A DNA stretch of 64,000 bases from NCBI RefSeq assembly GCF_003857035.1, contig NZ_QGSY01000158.1, forward strand, positions 33,027 to 97,026, read 5' to 3'. The notes below the pieces were generated by a model. That model saw nothing but the letters and a program-made list of their open reading frames with translations. It did not search any database and was not told the origin of the DNA. This document shows positions 43,252 through 52,017 of this stretch, piece by piece. Each line of letters opens with the position of its first letter. The stretch's first letter is position 1. Source of the stretch: Micromonospora arida (GTDB lineage Bacteria; Actinomycetota; Actinomycetes; Mycobacteriales; Micromonosporaceae). The translations under genes were made by a program, and so were the position numbers.

Positions 43252-43408
43252 GACTGCTGCGCGTATCGCCACGAGCAACCTGTGCGGCGTTCTAGGCTCC
43301 GAGATATGGCGGCGGCGTGCCCAATCGTTGGCACACAAGTCCGGGCAGAGCCTTTCACTCCATGATTTCTCCTCGCGAGGCGCAAACCTAGACGGAGAGG
43401 AAACACGC

Positions 43409-44635
43409 ATGGCTGTCAAAACCAAGACTCGTCCGGGCACCACGGAGATTCGACCGTTCTCGGTCGACATTCCTCAGGCGGACCTTGATGACCTGAAGAG
43501 GCGCATCAAGGCCACCCGCTGGCCGGACAAGGAAACGGTGGACGACCAGTCGCAGGGCGTGCCACTCGCGACCATTCAGGCCGTCGCCCGCTATTGGGAG
43601 AAAGAGTACGACTGGCGCAAGGTCGAGGCGCGGTTGAACGCCGTACCGCAGTTCATGACCGCCATCGACGGGGTGGACATCCACTTCATCCACGTGCGTT
43701 CGAAGCACGAGGACGCGCTGCCGCTCATCGTCACCCACGGGTGGCCGGGGTCGGTGATCGAGCAGTTGAAGATCATCGAGCCGCTCACCGACCCCACCAA
43801 GCACGGCGGCAGCGCGTCGGACGCCTTCCACCTGGTCATCCCGTCGTTGCCCGGCCACGGCTTCTCCGGCAAGCCGACCGAGTCGGGGTGGAACCCGCAG
43901 AAGATCGCTACTGCCTGGACCGAGCTGATGAAGCGGCTCGGCTACGACCGGTTCGTCGCGCAGGGCGGCGACTGGGGTGCGGTCATCGTCGACCAGATGG
44001 GCATTCAGGCGCCCCCGGAACTGCTGGGCATCCACACCAACATGCCCGGTGCGATCCCACCCGAGATCGACCTGTTGTTCCAGGGCGACACCACCGGCGC
44101 GAACAACGCCATGGGCTCGCTGCCATCAGGGCTCTCCGACGACGAGATGCGTGCCGCCGAGGAAGCCAACTTCGTCTGGAAACACGTCGCCTACGCCCTC
44201 ATGATGGCGACACGTCCGCAGACGCTGACCGGGCTGGCGGACTCTCCGGTCGGCCTGGCGTCCTTCCTGCTCGACCACGACGCGAAGAGTCTGGCCCTGA
44301 TCTCGCAGGTGTTCGACGGGGTCAAGGCGGGCCTCACCCGCGACGACATCCTGGACAACATCTCGCTCTACTGGTTGACGAACACGGCGATCTCCGCGTC
44401 CCGTCTCTATGCGGAGAACAAGCTCTCGTTCTTCGCCGCCAAGGGCGTGCAGGTTCCGGTCGCCGTGAGCGTCTTCCCCGACGAGCTGTACGAGGCGCCG
44501 CAGAGCTGGGCCGAGCAGGCGTACTCCAACCTCATCTACTACAACAAGCTCGACGTGGGCGGGCACTTCGCGGCCTGGGAACAGCCGAAGATCTTCTCCG
44601 AAGAGCTTCGCACCGCCTTCCGGTCGCTGCGCTAG
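43409..44635 (+). CDS. Epoxide hydrolase family protein
   Basis: 408 residues, alpha/beta hydrolase with the N-terminal EHN region (IRPFSVDIPQADLDDLKRRI). Oxyanion motif HGWP at 110-113, nucleophile Asp188 in QGGDWGA, and the base His in GGHFAAWEQP near the C-terminus, the microsomal-type layout. GGAGAGG upstream of the ATG at 43409. The next gene begins one base after its stop. Confidence 0.93.
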   Translation: MAVKTKTRPGTTEIRPFSVDIPQADLDDLKRRIKATRWPDKETVDDQSQGVPLATIQAVARYWEKEYDWRKVEARLNAVPQFMTAIDGVDIHFIHVRSKHEDALPLIVTHGWPGSVIEQLKIIEPLTDPTKHGGSASDAFHLVIPSLPGHGFSGKPTESGWNPQKIATAWTELMKRLGYDRFVAQGGDWGAVIVDQMGIQAPPELLGIHTNMPGAIPPEIDLLFQGDTTGANNAMGSLPSGLSDDEMRAAEEANFVWKHVAYALMMATRPQTLTGLADSPVGLASFLLDHDAKSLALISQVFDGVKAGLTRDDILDNISLYWLTNTAISASRLYAENKLSFFAAKGVQVPVAVSVFPDELYEAPQSWAEQAYSNLIYYNKLDVGGHFAAWEQPKIFSEELRTAFRSLR

Positions 44636-45577
44636 ATGGCAGTGCACCTGCCCCCGCTGAACGGGGCGGCCGAGTGGCTCAACTCCGAGCCACTCGGCCC
44701 CGCCGACCTGGGTGGGCGCGTCGTCCTGGTCAACTTCTGGACGCTGACCTGCATCAACTGGCTGCGCCAGGAGCCGTACGTGCGTGCCTGGTCGCAGGCC
44801 TACCGCGATGACGGGCTGGTCGTCATCGGGGTGCACACGCCGGAGTTCGCGTTCGAGCACGACGTCGAGTGGGTGCGGCGGGCGGTCGCGGCCCGCTCGA
44901 TCGACTACCCGGTGGCGGTCGACAACGACTACGCGATCTGGAGTGCGTTCGACAACCACTACTGGCCGGCGCTCTACTTCGCCGACACCGACGGCGTCAT
45001 CCGCGACGAACACTTCGGCGAGGGACGCTACGAGCAGTCCGAGCGGATGCTCCAGCAACTGCTCGGCATCGAGCGGGAACCCGTACCCGTCAACGGGCTC
45101 GGCCCGGAGGCGGAGGCCGACTGGACCAACCTGCGCACGCCCGAGACGTACCTCGGTTTCAGTCGCGGCGAACACTTCGCGTCGCCGAACGGCCCGGCGC
45201 TCGACGAACGCCGCGCCTACCAGGTGCCGGAGAGCCTCGGCCTCAACCAGTGGGCCCTGGCGGGGGAGTGGACGATCGGGTCGGAGAACGTCGTGCTGGA
45301 CCGGGCCGGCGGCCGCATCGCCTTCCGGTTCCACGCCCGCGACGCGCATCTCGTGCTGGCCCCCGGGGCGGGAGCGTCGATCCCGTTCCGCGTGCTGCTC
45401 GACGGTGACGCTCCCGGCCCGTCACACGGCGTCGACGTCGACGTCGACGGCAACGGCGTACTCCAGGACGGCCGGCTCTACCAACTCGTCCGCCAGGACG
45501 GCGCGGTCCGTGAGCGGACCCTTGAGATCACGTTCGGCGAGCCCGGCGCCGAGGCGTACGCCTTCACCTTCGGGTAG
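44636..45577 (+). CDS. Redoxin domain protein with CINW in place of CxxC
   Basis: 313 residues. Thioredoxin-like domain (1-150): NFWTLTCINWLRQEPYV, where relatives of the DipZ C-terminal type have CINC. Only Cys39 remains; Trp42 replaces the resolving cysteine. HTPEFAFEHD and DNDYAIWSAFDNHYWPALYF are conserved landmarks. The C-terminal half (about 190-313) is a beta-rich DipZ-type domain. ATG directly follows the epoxide hydrolase stop, so the two are cotranscribed. No signal peptide. Confidence 0.85.
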   Translation: MAVHLPPLNGAAEWLNSEPLGPADLGGRVVLVNFWTLTCINWLRQEPYVRAWSQAYRDDGLVVIGVHTPEFAFEHDVEWVRRAVAARSIDYPVAVDNDYAIWSAFDNHYWPALYFADTDGVIRDEHFGEGRYEQSERMLQQLLGIEREPVPVNGLGPEAEADWTNLRTPETYLGFSRGEHFASPNGPALDERRAYQVPESLGLNQWALAGEWTIGSENVVLDRAGGRIAFRFHARDAHLVLAPGAGASIPFRVLLDGDAPGPSHGVDVDVDGNGVLQDGRLYQLVRQDGAVRERTLEITFGEPGAEAYAFTFG

Positions 45578-45613
45578 GGCGTGCGTCGGATCCGGGGACT
45601 TCGACACACGCCC
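45577..45613. terminator. Bidirectional terminator hairpin
   Basis: gggcgtgcgtcg (from 45577) pairs with tcgacacacgccc (45601-45613) with one or two mismatches. It separates convergent redoxin and transglutaminase genes. Confidence 0.6.
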
Positions 45614-45620
45614 GGGCCGC

Positions 45621-46496
45621 TCAGCGGCGCAGTTCGACAATGCTGACGGTGCCGGAGACCGGCGAGATGCTGTGCACCTGCGGGCCGGGGCGGAGTCGGG
45701 CGTCGCTGGCGTACCGGTCGGCGAGGGCCTTGTCTGCGGCCTCGTCGCCGTCGTCGGCGGCGAGCAACAACGCGGCGATCTCGTCCACGAGCGTGAGGTC
45801 GGCGGTGGCGATGTCCTCGGTCATCGCGCCGAAGCCGTCCCAGAGCAGCAGCTCGTCCTTCTGCCGGTGGGCGAGCTCGATCAGGACGTAGTCGTGGATG
45901 AACCAGTCGCCTCGGATCGGCAGCTCCGGGCTGACGCCGTAGCGCTCGGGGTCGATCGTCCCGGCCCGGTACGCCGACCACACCCGCGCCGCCGAGTCGA
46001 AGAGCCCTGCCTTCGGGTCGATGTCGTAGCCGTCGAACCCCCAGTCGCCGGCCGGGTCGACCTCCGGGTCGGCCCAGACCCACCGGTGGCCGTTCCAGTA
46101 CTCCACCAGCACGTGATCGTGGTGCCAGTCGGGCGCGAAGTACGAGGCGAAACCGACCCGGCTGCGGCTGGGAATGCCGTGCTGACGCAGCACCGCGACC
46201 GAGAGCAGCGTGTGGTCCCGACAGCAGCCTGCCACCCGGTCGACGGCCGGACGCTCCGCCGCGAGGGGCAGCGAAAAGCGCGACTGGTCGGTGTCGAGGA
46301 TGCGGTCCACCCAGCGGCAGTTCACCTCGTCGAGCCGGTCGTCGGGCAACTCGACGCCGCCGGCCCGGTAGTGGACGATCACGTTGCGGGCGGTCGCCGC
46401 CACGGTGGGGAAGTCGGTCGCCACGGCATCGAGGAGTCCACCGTGCCGACCCGGGTCGCTGTACGGGGAGTGTTTCCGGTAGTCGTCGAGGTCCAT
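45621..46496 (-). CDS. Transglutaminase-like domain protein
   Basis: 291 residues. Cys91/92 in AGCCRDHTLL, His in HHDHVLVEYW (126-128) and Asp143 in WVWADPEVD form the papain-like triad of the transglutaminase superfamily. No signal peptide, so cytoplasmic; substrates of these bacterial proteins (protease or amidase-like) are not known. Confidence 0.88.
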   Translation of the reverse strand: MDLDDYRKHSPYSDPGRHGGLLDAVATDFPTVAATARNVIVHYRAGGVELPDDRLDEVNCRWVDRILDTDQSRFSLPLAAERPAVDRVAGCCRDHTLLSVAVLRQHGIPSRSRVGFASYFAPDWHHDHVLVEYWNGHRWVWADPEVDPAGDWGFDGYDIDPKAGLFDSAARVWSAYRAGTIDPERYGVSPELPIRGDWFIHDYVLIELAHRQKDELLLWDGFGAMTEDIATADLTLVDEIAALLLAADDGDEAADKALADRYASDARLRPGPQVHSISPVSGTVSIVELRR

Positions 46497-46562
46497 GGGA
46501 CCAGTCTCCGGTCCGCCACCGTGTCAGGGTCAAGGCGCTTTTTCCGACTAGTGTCGACTGCT

Positions 46563-47141
46563 GTGACGACGCCCGAGATCACCATCGCCACGCCCGCCGA
46601 CCGCGCCACAGTTGTCGACACGCTTGTCGCCGCGTTCGTCAAGGATCCGATCCTGCGGTGCCTGTTCCCCGACGAGGAGACCTATCCCCGGTACTCCGCC
46701 GCCTTCTTCGGGCACCTCTTCGACAAGCGGGTGCACCGGAAGTCGATCTGGACGATCGGTGGGGGCGCGTCCGTGGCCATCTGGGAGCCCCCGTCTGACC
46801 CGTCGGCCCCCGCGCACGGGTCGCCGGAGATACCTCCTTACCCTGCCGACGTGCAGGCTCGGGTGCAGAGCTATGACGACGTCGTGCACGACGCTCTGCC
46901 GACGTACCCCTTCTGGTATCTCGGTGTCCTGGGCACCCACCCGGACAACGCCGGACGCGGTTGGGGTCGCGCCGTCATGCGTGCCGGGCTGGAACGCGCC
47001 GCCGCCGACGGCCTGCCGGCGATCCTGGAGACCAGCAACCCGGGCAACGTCGAGCTGTACCGCCGGGCCGGCTGGGAGGTGATGAGCTTCCTGCCGGAGC
47101 CCGTACCCACCTGGCTCATGATGCAGCAGCCGCCGCGCTGA
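46563..47141 (+). CDS. GNAT family N-acetyltransferase
   Basis: 192 residues. Acetyl-CoA loop in LGTHPDNAGRGWGRAVMRAGL, then LETSNPGNVELYRRAGWEVM. Resembles the group with an N-terminal TPADRATVVDTLVAAFVKDP. Acceptor unknown. GTG 46563; TAGTGT lies 8 bases upstream, possibly a leaderless promoter. Confidence 0.9.
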   Translation: MTTPEITIATPADRATVVDTLVAAFVKDPILRCLFPDEETYPRYSAAFFGHLFDKRVHRKSIWTIGGGASVAIWEPPSDPSAPAHGSPEIPPYPADVQARVQSYDDVVHDALPTYPFWYLGVLGTHPDNAGRGWGRAVMRAGLERAAADGLPAILETSNPGNVELYRRAGWEVMSFLPEPVPTWLMMQQPPR

Positions 47142-47175
47142 TCACGCTCATTGCGCGCCTCCTACGATCGGCGGC

Positions 47176-48075
47176 GTGCACACCACCCCCTCCAGCCCCA
47201 TCCACGTGCCGCAGGTCTTTCCGGCGGTGGCGCCGTTGGCCCGGACGACCATCCGGTTGCATCCCCGCCCAGGTTCGCCGACTGCGGAGCAGAGTTCGGT
47301 AGGCGGCCCGCTGCTGTGGCCGGCCGACGAAGCCTGGCCGGTGTGCGACGGGCCGGAGCCCGGCGACCACTACCGCGACGCTCCCGGTGAGCCGGCGGCA
47401 CCGCTGGTGCCGGTGGCGCAGTTGCTGGCCGAGGACGTGCCCGAAGTGCCGTTCCCAGTGGGCACGGACGTGCTGCAGGTCCTGTGGTGCCCGTTCGACC
47501 ATGACCCGTGGACGACACCTCGCCCTGCACTGCGATGGCGTCGTCGCGCCGACATCGGCACCCGGCTTCAAGAAATGCCCGTACCGGATGTGGAGTCAGA
47601 TCCAGCGCACGTCCCCAACCCGTGCGTGCTCGACCCAGAGCGGGTCACCGAGTACCCGGGCTGGGACCTCCCGGAGGCCGTGTGGCCGCAGATCGAGGGC
47701 ACGATGAGGCAGGTCGCGCAGGAGACCGGTTGGGAGTACGAAAGCGATCTGGCGGTCGCCTCGGGGATCAAGGTCGGTGGTTACCCCGGCTGGACCCAGC
47801 CTCCGGACTGGCCGGTCTGCGAGTGCGGCTCGGCCATGGACCATCTGCTGACGGTCGCCAGCTGGGAGTTCAGCCGCGGTGACGAGAAGCGGTGGATTCC
47901 GGTAGAGGATCGTCCGGCGATGGCCGGTTGGGGATGGGACACCGACGACGATCACCCGTGGCGGACGATCCAGAACCCGAGCGGCCTCATGCTGGGCGAT
48001 GTCGGCGGAATCTACCTGTTCGTCTGCACCGCCTGCCCCACCAGGCCGTTCGACTACCGCTTTGACTGTTCCTGA
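47176..48075 (+). CDS. DUF1963 (YwqG-like) protein
   Basis: 299 residues. GGPLLWPADEAWPVCDGP and PLVPVAQLLAEDVPEV are typical DUF1963 segments, with a C-terminal Cys pair region (CECGSAMDHLL and FVCTACPTRP) that may bind metal. Function unknown. GTG start preceded at 7 bases by TACGAT, suggesting leaderless mRNA. Confidence 0.8.
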   Translation: MHTTPSSPIHVPQVFPAVAPLARTTIRLHPRPGSPTAEQSSVGGPLLWPADEAWPVCDGPEPGDHYRDAPGEPAAPLVPVAQLLAEDVPEVPFPVGTDVLQVLWCPFDHDPWTTPRPALRWRRRADIGTRLQEMPVPDVESDPAHVPNPCVLDPERVTEYPGWDLPEAVWPQIEGTMRQVAQETGWEYESDLAVASGIKVGGYPGWTQPPDWPVCECGSAMDHLLTVASWEFSRGDEKRWIPVEDRPAMAGWGWDTDDDHPWRTIQNPSGLMLGDVGGIYLFVCTACPTRPFDYRFDCS

Positions 48076-48137
48076 CAGATCCGGATGGTCATTGGCAGGC
48101 TCACATCTCTGGCCGTGCCGTCGGCGACGTCAGGTCA

Positions 48138-48728
48138 TCAGCCGGCGAAGATGCGCGCGTAGATCTCGTCGATGACGTCGTTCTTCGCGAGGCTGTAGTC
48201 GCGGGGCCGGTGCGCGGTGTCCCGCACGAGGCGGCGCTTGGTCGCGGCGTACCGCTCCCGGTCGTCCGGATGCGAGCGCAGCCAGTCGCGGAAAAGCTGG
48301 TGCCGGACCGGTTCCGGAGCGCCCTGCGGCCAGACGTGCAGGTTGACGTCCTCGGCAGGGCTGAGCAGCATCCGGTGCCCGTGCCACCAGGGTTCCCGAA
48401 GGACGAGCCGGTACCCGAGCCGTTCCAGGGCGGGGAGATAGGTGGCCTCGTCGGCGGTGTCCTCGATGACGAGGTCGACATCGATGACGGGCTTGGCGGC
48501 GAGCCCCGGCACCGCCGTCGATCCGACGTGTTCCACCCCGCTGATCAGATCACCGAGCGCCTCGGTGAGCGACGACCGGACGTTGACGAACCGCTGCGCC
48601 CAGGACGGGTCGTACTCCTCGATGACGACGGACTCCCACGTCCGCGGTGGCTCGCCCACCAGGCCGGCGTCGACCTGTTCGGGGGTGCCGTGGAAACGCT
48701 GCACGACGTTCTGCGGGTACTCGGCCAC
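48138..48728 (-). CDS. GrpB family protein (nucleotidyltransferase fold)
   Basis: 196 residues. GVEHVGSTAVPGLAAKPVIDVDLVIED holds the nucleotidyltransferase-type G-S and D-x-D residues of GrpB/UPF0157. Function unproven. GTG 48728 with GAGGAGG upstream. Confidence 0.9.
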   Translation of the reverse strand: MAEYPQNVVQRFHGTPEQVDAGLVGEPPRTWESVVIEEYDPSWAQRFVNVRSSLTEALGDLISGVEHVGSTAVPGLAAKPVIDVDLVIEDTADEATYLPALERLGYRLVLREPWWHGHRMLLSPAEDVNLHVWPQGAPEPVRHQLFRDWLRSHPDDRERYAATKRRLVRDTAHRPRDYSLAKNDVIDEIYARIFAG

Positions 48729-48871
48729 GTCGACCTCCTCGGGAAGCAAAGTCCGCCAGGCTACGACACGACGACCGGTGCGGCGGCACCCGACCGATGC
48801 GGGCATCGGATGTCGGGTGGGCGACCGACCCTGCGACCTAACGTCGGTGTTCGAAAGGGAAGGAGGCCCGG

Positions 48872-49744
48872 GTGCTGGATCGGCTCAACGAGGCCATGAC
48901 GTACATCGAGCGTCACCTCGACCGGAAGATCGAGGTGGCGGAGCTGGCGCGGATCGCGCTGACGTCGGAGTACCACTTCCGGCGGCTGTTTTCCGCGCTG
49001 GCCGGGATGCCGCTGTCGGAGTACATCCGGCGGCGTCGGCTCACTGTCGCCGGTGCGGACGTGCTGGCGGGGGAGCGGACGTTGCTCGACGTCGCTGTGC
49101 ACTACGGCTACGGCTCGGCGGAAGCGTTCGCCCGGGCGTTCCACGCCGTGCACGGCGTGGGGCCCGGAGAAGCTCGGCGTACGGGGGCAGCGCTGCGTGC
49201 CCAGCCCCGGATGTCCTTCCGACTCACCGTTGAAGGGAGCGGCAGCATGGAGTACCGGATCGTCGACAAGGACGCGTTCGCGCTGGTGGGGCGCAAGGCC
49301 CGGGTCCCGCTGGTGCACGAGGGGATGAACCCGGCGATCGTCGCGTTCATCCGGAGCATCGACAAGGAGACGACCGAGCGAATCGAGGCGCTCTCCGATC
49401 AGGAGCCGAAGGGAATCGTCAACGTCAGCGACAACCTCGCCGACAGCCGGCAGGAGGGCACCGAGCTGGACTACTGGCACGGGGTGGTGACCAGCGCCGT
49501 GCCGCCGGAGGACCTGGACGCGCTGCCGGTGCAGGCCGGGTCGTGGGCGGTGTTCACCACATCCGGTGCGTTCCCGCAGGCGGTGCAGTTCCTGTGGCGT
49601 GACGTGTTCACCCAGTGGTTTCCGTCCAACCCGTACCGCAGCCGACCTGGGCCGGAGATCTCCCGGGTCCGGGTGTCGGCGGACGGCACCCAGGCGGACG
49701 CCGAGCTGTGGATTCCCGTCGAACGGGTACCCACCCCTATGTAG
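48872..49744 (+). CDS. AraC family regulator with GyrI-like effector domain
   Basis: 290 residues. Residues 1-105 are two HTH motifs (KIEVAELARIALTSEYHFRRLF and TLLDVAVHYGYGSAEAFARAF). Residues about 120-290 are a GyrI/Rob-type small-molecule domain (SFRLTVEGSGSMEYRIVDKD...). Typical of multidrug-sensing activators. GTG with AAGGAGG upstream. Confidence 0.93.
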   Translation: MLDRLNEAMTYIERHLDRKIEVAELARIALTSEYHFRRLFSALAGMPLSEYIRRRRLTVAGADVLAGERTLLDVAVHYGYGSAEAFARAFHAVHGVGPGEARRTGAALRAQPRMSFRLTVEGSGSMEYRIVDKDAFALVGRKARVPLVHEGMNPAIVAFIRSIDKETTERIEALSDQEPKGIVNVSDNLADSRQEGTELDYWHGVVTSAVPPEDLDALPVQAGSWAVFTTSGAFPQAVQFLWRDVFTQWFPSNPYRSRPGPEISRVRVSADGTQADAELWIPVERVPTPM

Positions 49745-49764
49745 AGTTCCGATACAGTGGTCGG

Positions 49765-50100
49765 ATGCGGATGACCATTCCGGTTGCGAAGGTCCTCGCG
49801 GCGCTGCTCGCCGAGCCCGACGAGCAGCGCTACGGGCTCGACCTGATGCGACTGACCGGCCTGCCCAGCGGCACCCTCTACCCGGTGCTGCACCGGTTGC
49901 AGGGGGCCGGCTGGCTGGCCGCCGACTGGGAGGCGATCGATCCCGTCGCGGCCGGGCGGCCGGCCCGCCGCTACTACCGACTGACCGCCGTCGGGGTGAC
50001 GCAGGCCCGCCAGGCGCTCGCCGACCTGCGGGCCGCGATCCCCGACGGCGGCCGTCGCTCGTGGGGCGGCACCGAGCCCACCGGAGCACCGGCGTGGTGA
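49765..50100 (+). CDS. PadR family regulator
   Basis: 111 residues. Winged helix with YGLDLMRLTGLPSGTLYPVLHRL and the wing RPARRYYRLTAVG. TACAGT (49753-49758) ends 6 bases before the ATG, so leaderless. It overlaps the next membrane protein gene by 4 bases; such PadR genes commonly control their membrane partner. Confidence 0.9.
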   Translation: MRMTIPVAKVLAALLAEPDEQRYGLDLMRLTGLPSGTLYPVLHRLQGAGWLAADWEAIDPVAAGRPARRYYRLTAVGVTQARQALADLRAAIPDGGRRSWGGTEPTGAPAW

Positions 50101-51056
50101 CCCGCCGGGCCGCTGAGCTGCTGTTGGCGTTGGCCGCGCGCCGCTGGCCGGCCGACGTTCGCGACGACCTGCGCCGCGAGTGGGCCGCCGAGCTGCACGT
50201 GCTCGCCGAGAGTGGCCGCCGGACGAAGATGGTCGGCTTCGCGGTGAGCCTGGCCGTCAGTCGCGCCGGCGCCCCGATCGTCGACCGCACAGTGATGCGT
50301 GGTCGGGCCGGCCGCACCGTCGCCGCACTACTGCTGTCCCCGATCGCCTGCGTCGGGATCGTGCTCGCCAGCGCGTTCGCCCTCATGCCGATCGAGCGCA
50401 TGGTGACCCAGGACTGGTACGAGCGGGCGCAGAAGCCGATCTGGACGGCGCTCACCGTCGGGTTGGCGGTGCTGCTGGCGGTGTTCGCCGCGCGCTGGGC
50501 CCGGCACACCGCGCTCGACGGCCCGCTGCGCATCGCGCTCGGCGTGGTGCTTCCCGTCGGCGTGACCGCTGTCGTGTTCCTGTCTGCCATCTCGCCGGAC
50601 GACCTGGCCACCTTCGTGCCCGGGCTGCTGCTCTGGTTGGCCGGTCTGACGCTGGCCCTCTGGGCCGCAGCGAGCCTCGCCTCCCGCAATCGCCTCCGTA
50701 CGGCCTGGTGGGTGGGCGTCGTCGGCGCGCTCGTCGCCGCCGACCTCGCGGTGATTCTCGCTGTCGTCGACGTCATTGCGGCGGGCGGTCGCGCCGGCCC
50801 CGTCAGCAGTCCGACGCCACTGGGTGGCGTCGACTGGGTCTCCTCGCCGCTGTGGCTCCTCGCCACCTGGACGGAATGGAACATCCGCCTGCCCCGGCCC
50901 ACCATCTCATGGGAGATCTTCCACATCGTCATCAACGAGGTGCGGGTGGAACCCATGCTCTACCTGGCCTGCACGCCGTACGCGCTCGCGTACACCGTCC
51001 GGGCGGCCCGGTCGGCCCCCGCCGAGACGGTCGCCCTCGCGCCGACCCCGGTGTGA
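50097..51056 (+). CDS. Membrane protein, PadR partner
   Basis: 319 residues. The N-terminus (RWPADVRDDLRREWAAELHVL) resembles the cytoplasmic head of permease-prefix proteins. About six membrane helices follow between residues 70 and 305. Function unknown. The GTG overlaps the PadR stop (GTGA). Confidence 0.8.
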   Translation: MTRRAAELLLALAARRWPADVRDDLRREWAAELHVLAESGRRTKMVGFAVSLAVSRAGAPIVDRTVMRGRAGRTVAALLLSPIACVGIVLASAFALMPIERMVTQDWYERAQKPIWTALTVGLAVLLAVFAARWARHTALDGPLRIALGVVLPVGVTAVVFLSAISPDDLATFVPGLLLWLAGLTLALWAAASLASRNRLRTAWWVGVVGALVAADLAVILAVVDVIAAGGRAGPVSSPTPLGGVDWVSSPLWLLATWTEWNIRLPRPTISWEIFHIVINEVRVEPMLYLACTPYALAYTVRAARSAPAETVALAPTPV

Positions 51057-51059
51057 ACC

Positions 51060-51557
51060 TCAGTCGGGTACGTCGTCCCACGTCGTACCCGGCTCCAGGT
51101 AACCGGCCAGCTGGTTCTCGCGCAACGCGTACGCGATGACCAGCAGGGCGTGCTTGTCCAGCTCGGGCAGCCGGTCCAGCGGGAACCACCGCACGGCCAG
51201 CGACTCGTCGTCGTTGACGCGGGCGGTGCCGGCCACCAACCGGCACAGGAACCCCAGGTTCAGGTAGTCGCAGCGGTCCCCGTTCGGGTACGTGTGCGGG
51301 TGCGACACGGCGCTGGACATCCGCACCGGCGCCACCTCCAGGCCCGTCTCCTCGCGCACCTCGCGAACCAGTGCGGTGGCCGGCTGCTCGCCCGGCTCGA
51401 CGAAACCGCTGATCACCGACCAGCGCCCGTCGTCGGCACGCTGGCCGAGCAGCAGCTCGCCGGCGTCGTTGCGGACCACCGCGCTGACGCTCGGCAGCCA
51501 CAGCAGGTCGTGACCGACGTGCTTGCGCAACCCCACGATGTAGTCCGGAATCGCCAT
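51060..51557 (-). CDS. Nudix hydrolase
   Basis: 165 residues. Complete Nudix box GFVEPGEQPATALVREVREE followed by TGLEV (G-x5-E-x7-R-E-U-x-E-E-x-G-U). Hydrolyses nucleoside diphosphate derivatives; substrate unknown. TATGAT (on this strand, 51564-51569) ends 6 bases before the start: leaderless. Convergent with the PadR operon, 3 bp apart. Confidence 0.93.
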   Translation of the reverse strand: MAIPDYIVGLRKHVGHDLLWLPSVSAVVRNDAGELLLGQRADDGRWSVISGFVEPGEQPATALVREVREETGLEVAPVRMSSAVSHPHTYPNGDRCDYLNLGFLCRLVAGTARVNDDESLAVRWFPLDRLPELDKHALLVIAYALRENQLAGYLEPGTTWDDVPD

Positions 51558-51731
51558 CCGGCGATCATAGATGTGCCCACGGCAGGGCTCACCTGCGCAT
51601 CTTCTGGTGTTCCAGTCCCACGCGTTTCGCCGTTTCGGCCCGACGAACGCAATGCCTATCTACTGTGGAGATCGTCGGCGACTTGTGCGATCCGGTGGCG
51701 GCCGGCCGGTTCGCGGTGCACAGTGATTCCC

Positions 51732-51935
51732 ATGAGCGACAGCGGACGTGGTGGGCAGTTCTACTGGTGCACCCGGCATCACCGGGTCGAGACGGACGCC
51801 AACGTGTGTCCGGCGAAGCACGTTCTCGGCCCGTACGACTCGGCGGCCGACGCGGAGAACGCCCTGCAACGAGTGCAGGAGCGGAACGAGGCGTGGGATG
51901 CCGAGGACGCTCGTTGGGCCGGGGACGACAGATAG
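51732..51935 (+). CDS. Small conserved actinobacterial protein
   Basis: 67 residues: FYWCTRHHRVETDANVC with C-x3-H...C, possibly metal-binding, then LGPYDSAADAENAL (a SPOR-like half motif) and an acidic helix. Function unknown. The pattern recurs in actinomycetes, so the gene is likely real. Confidence 0.65.
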   Translation: MSDSGRGGQFYWCTRHHRVETDANVCPAKHVLGPYDSAADAENALQRVQERNEAWDAEDARWAGDDR

Positions 51936-52017
51936 GCGGCGCGGGACGGCTCGCGCCGAGATATTTCGTGCTCCGCGAGGACGCACGCGAGAGCACGTCC
52001 CCCAAGGAGGAAACACG

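Noticed and set aside
44784..46562. Very long plus-strand open frame running through the redoxin and transglutaminase genes
   Set aside because: Only its last part (from GTG 46563) is a real GNAT gene; the rest is the alternate frame of well-supported genes.
51558..51731. Short ORF between the Nudix gene and the 67-residue protein
   Set aside because: No recognised sequence or start signal; treated as promoter region.
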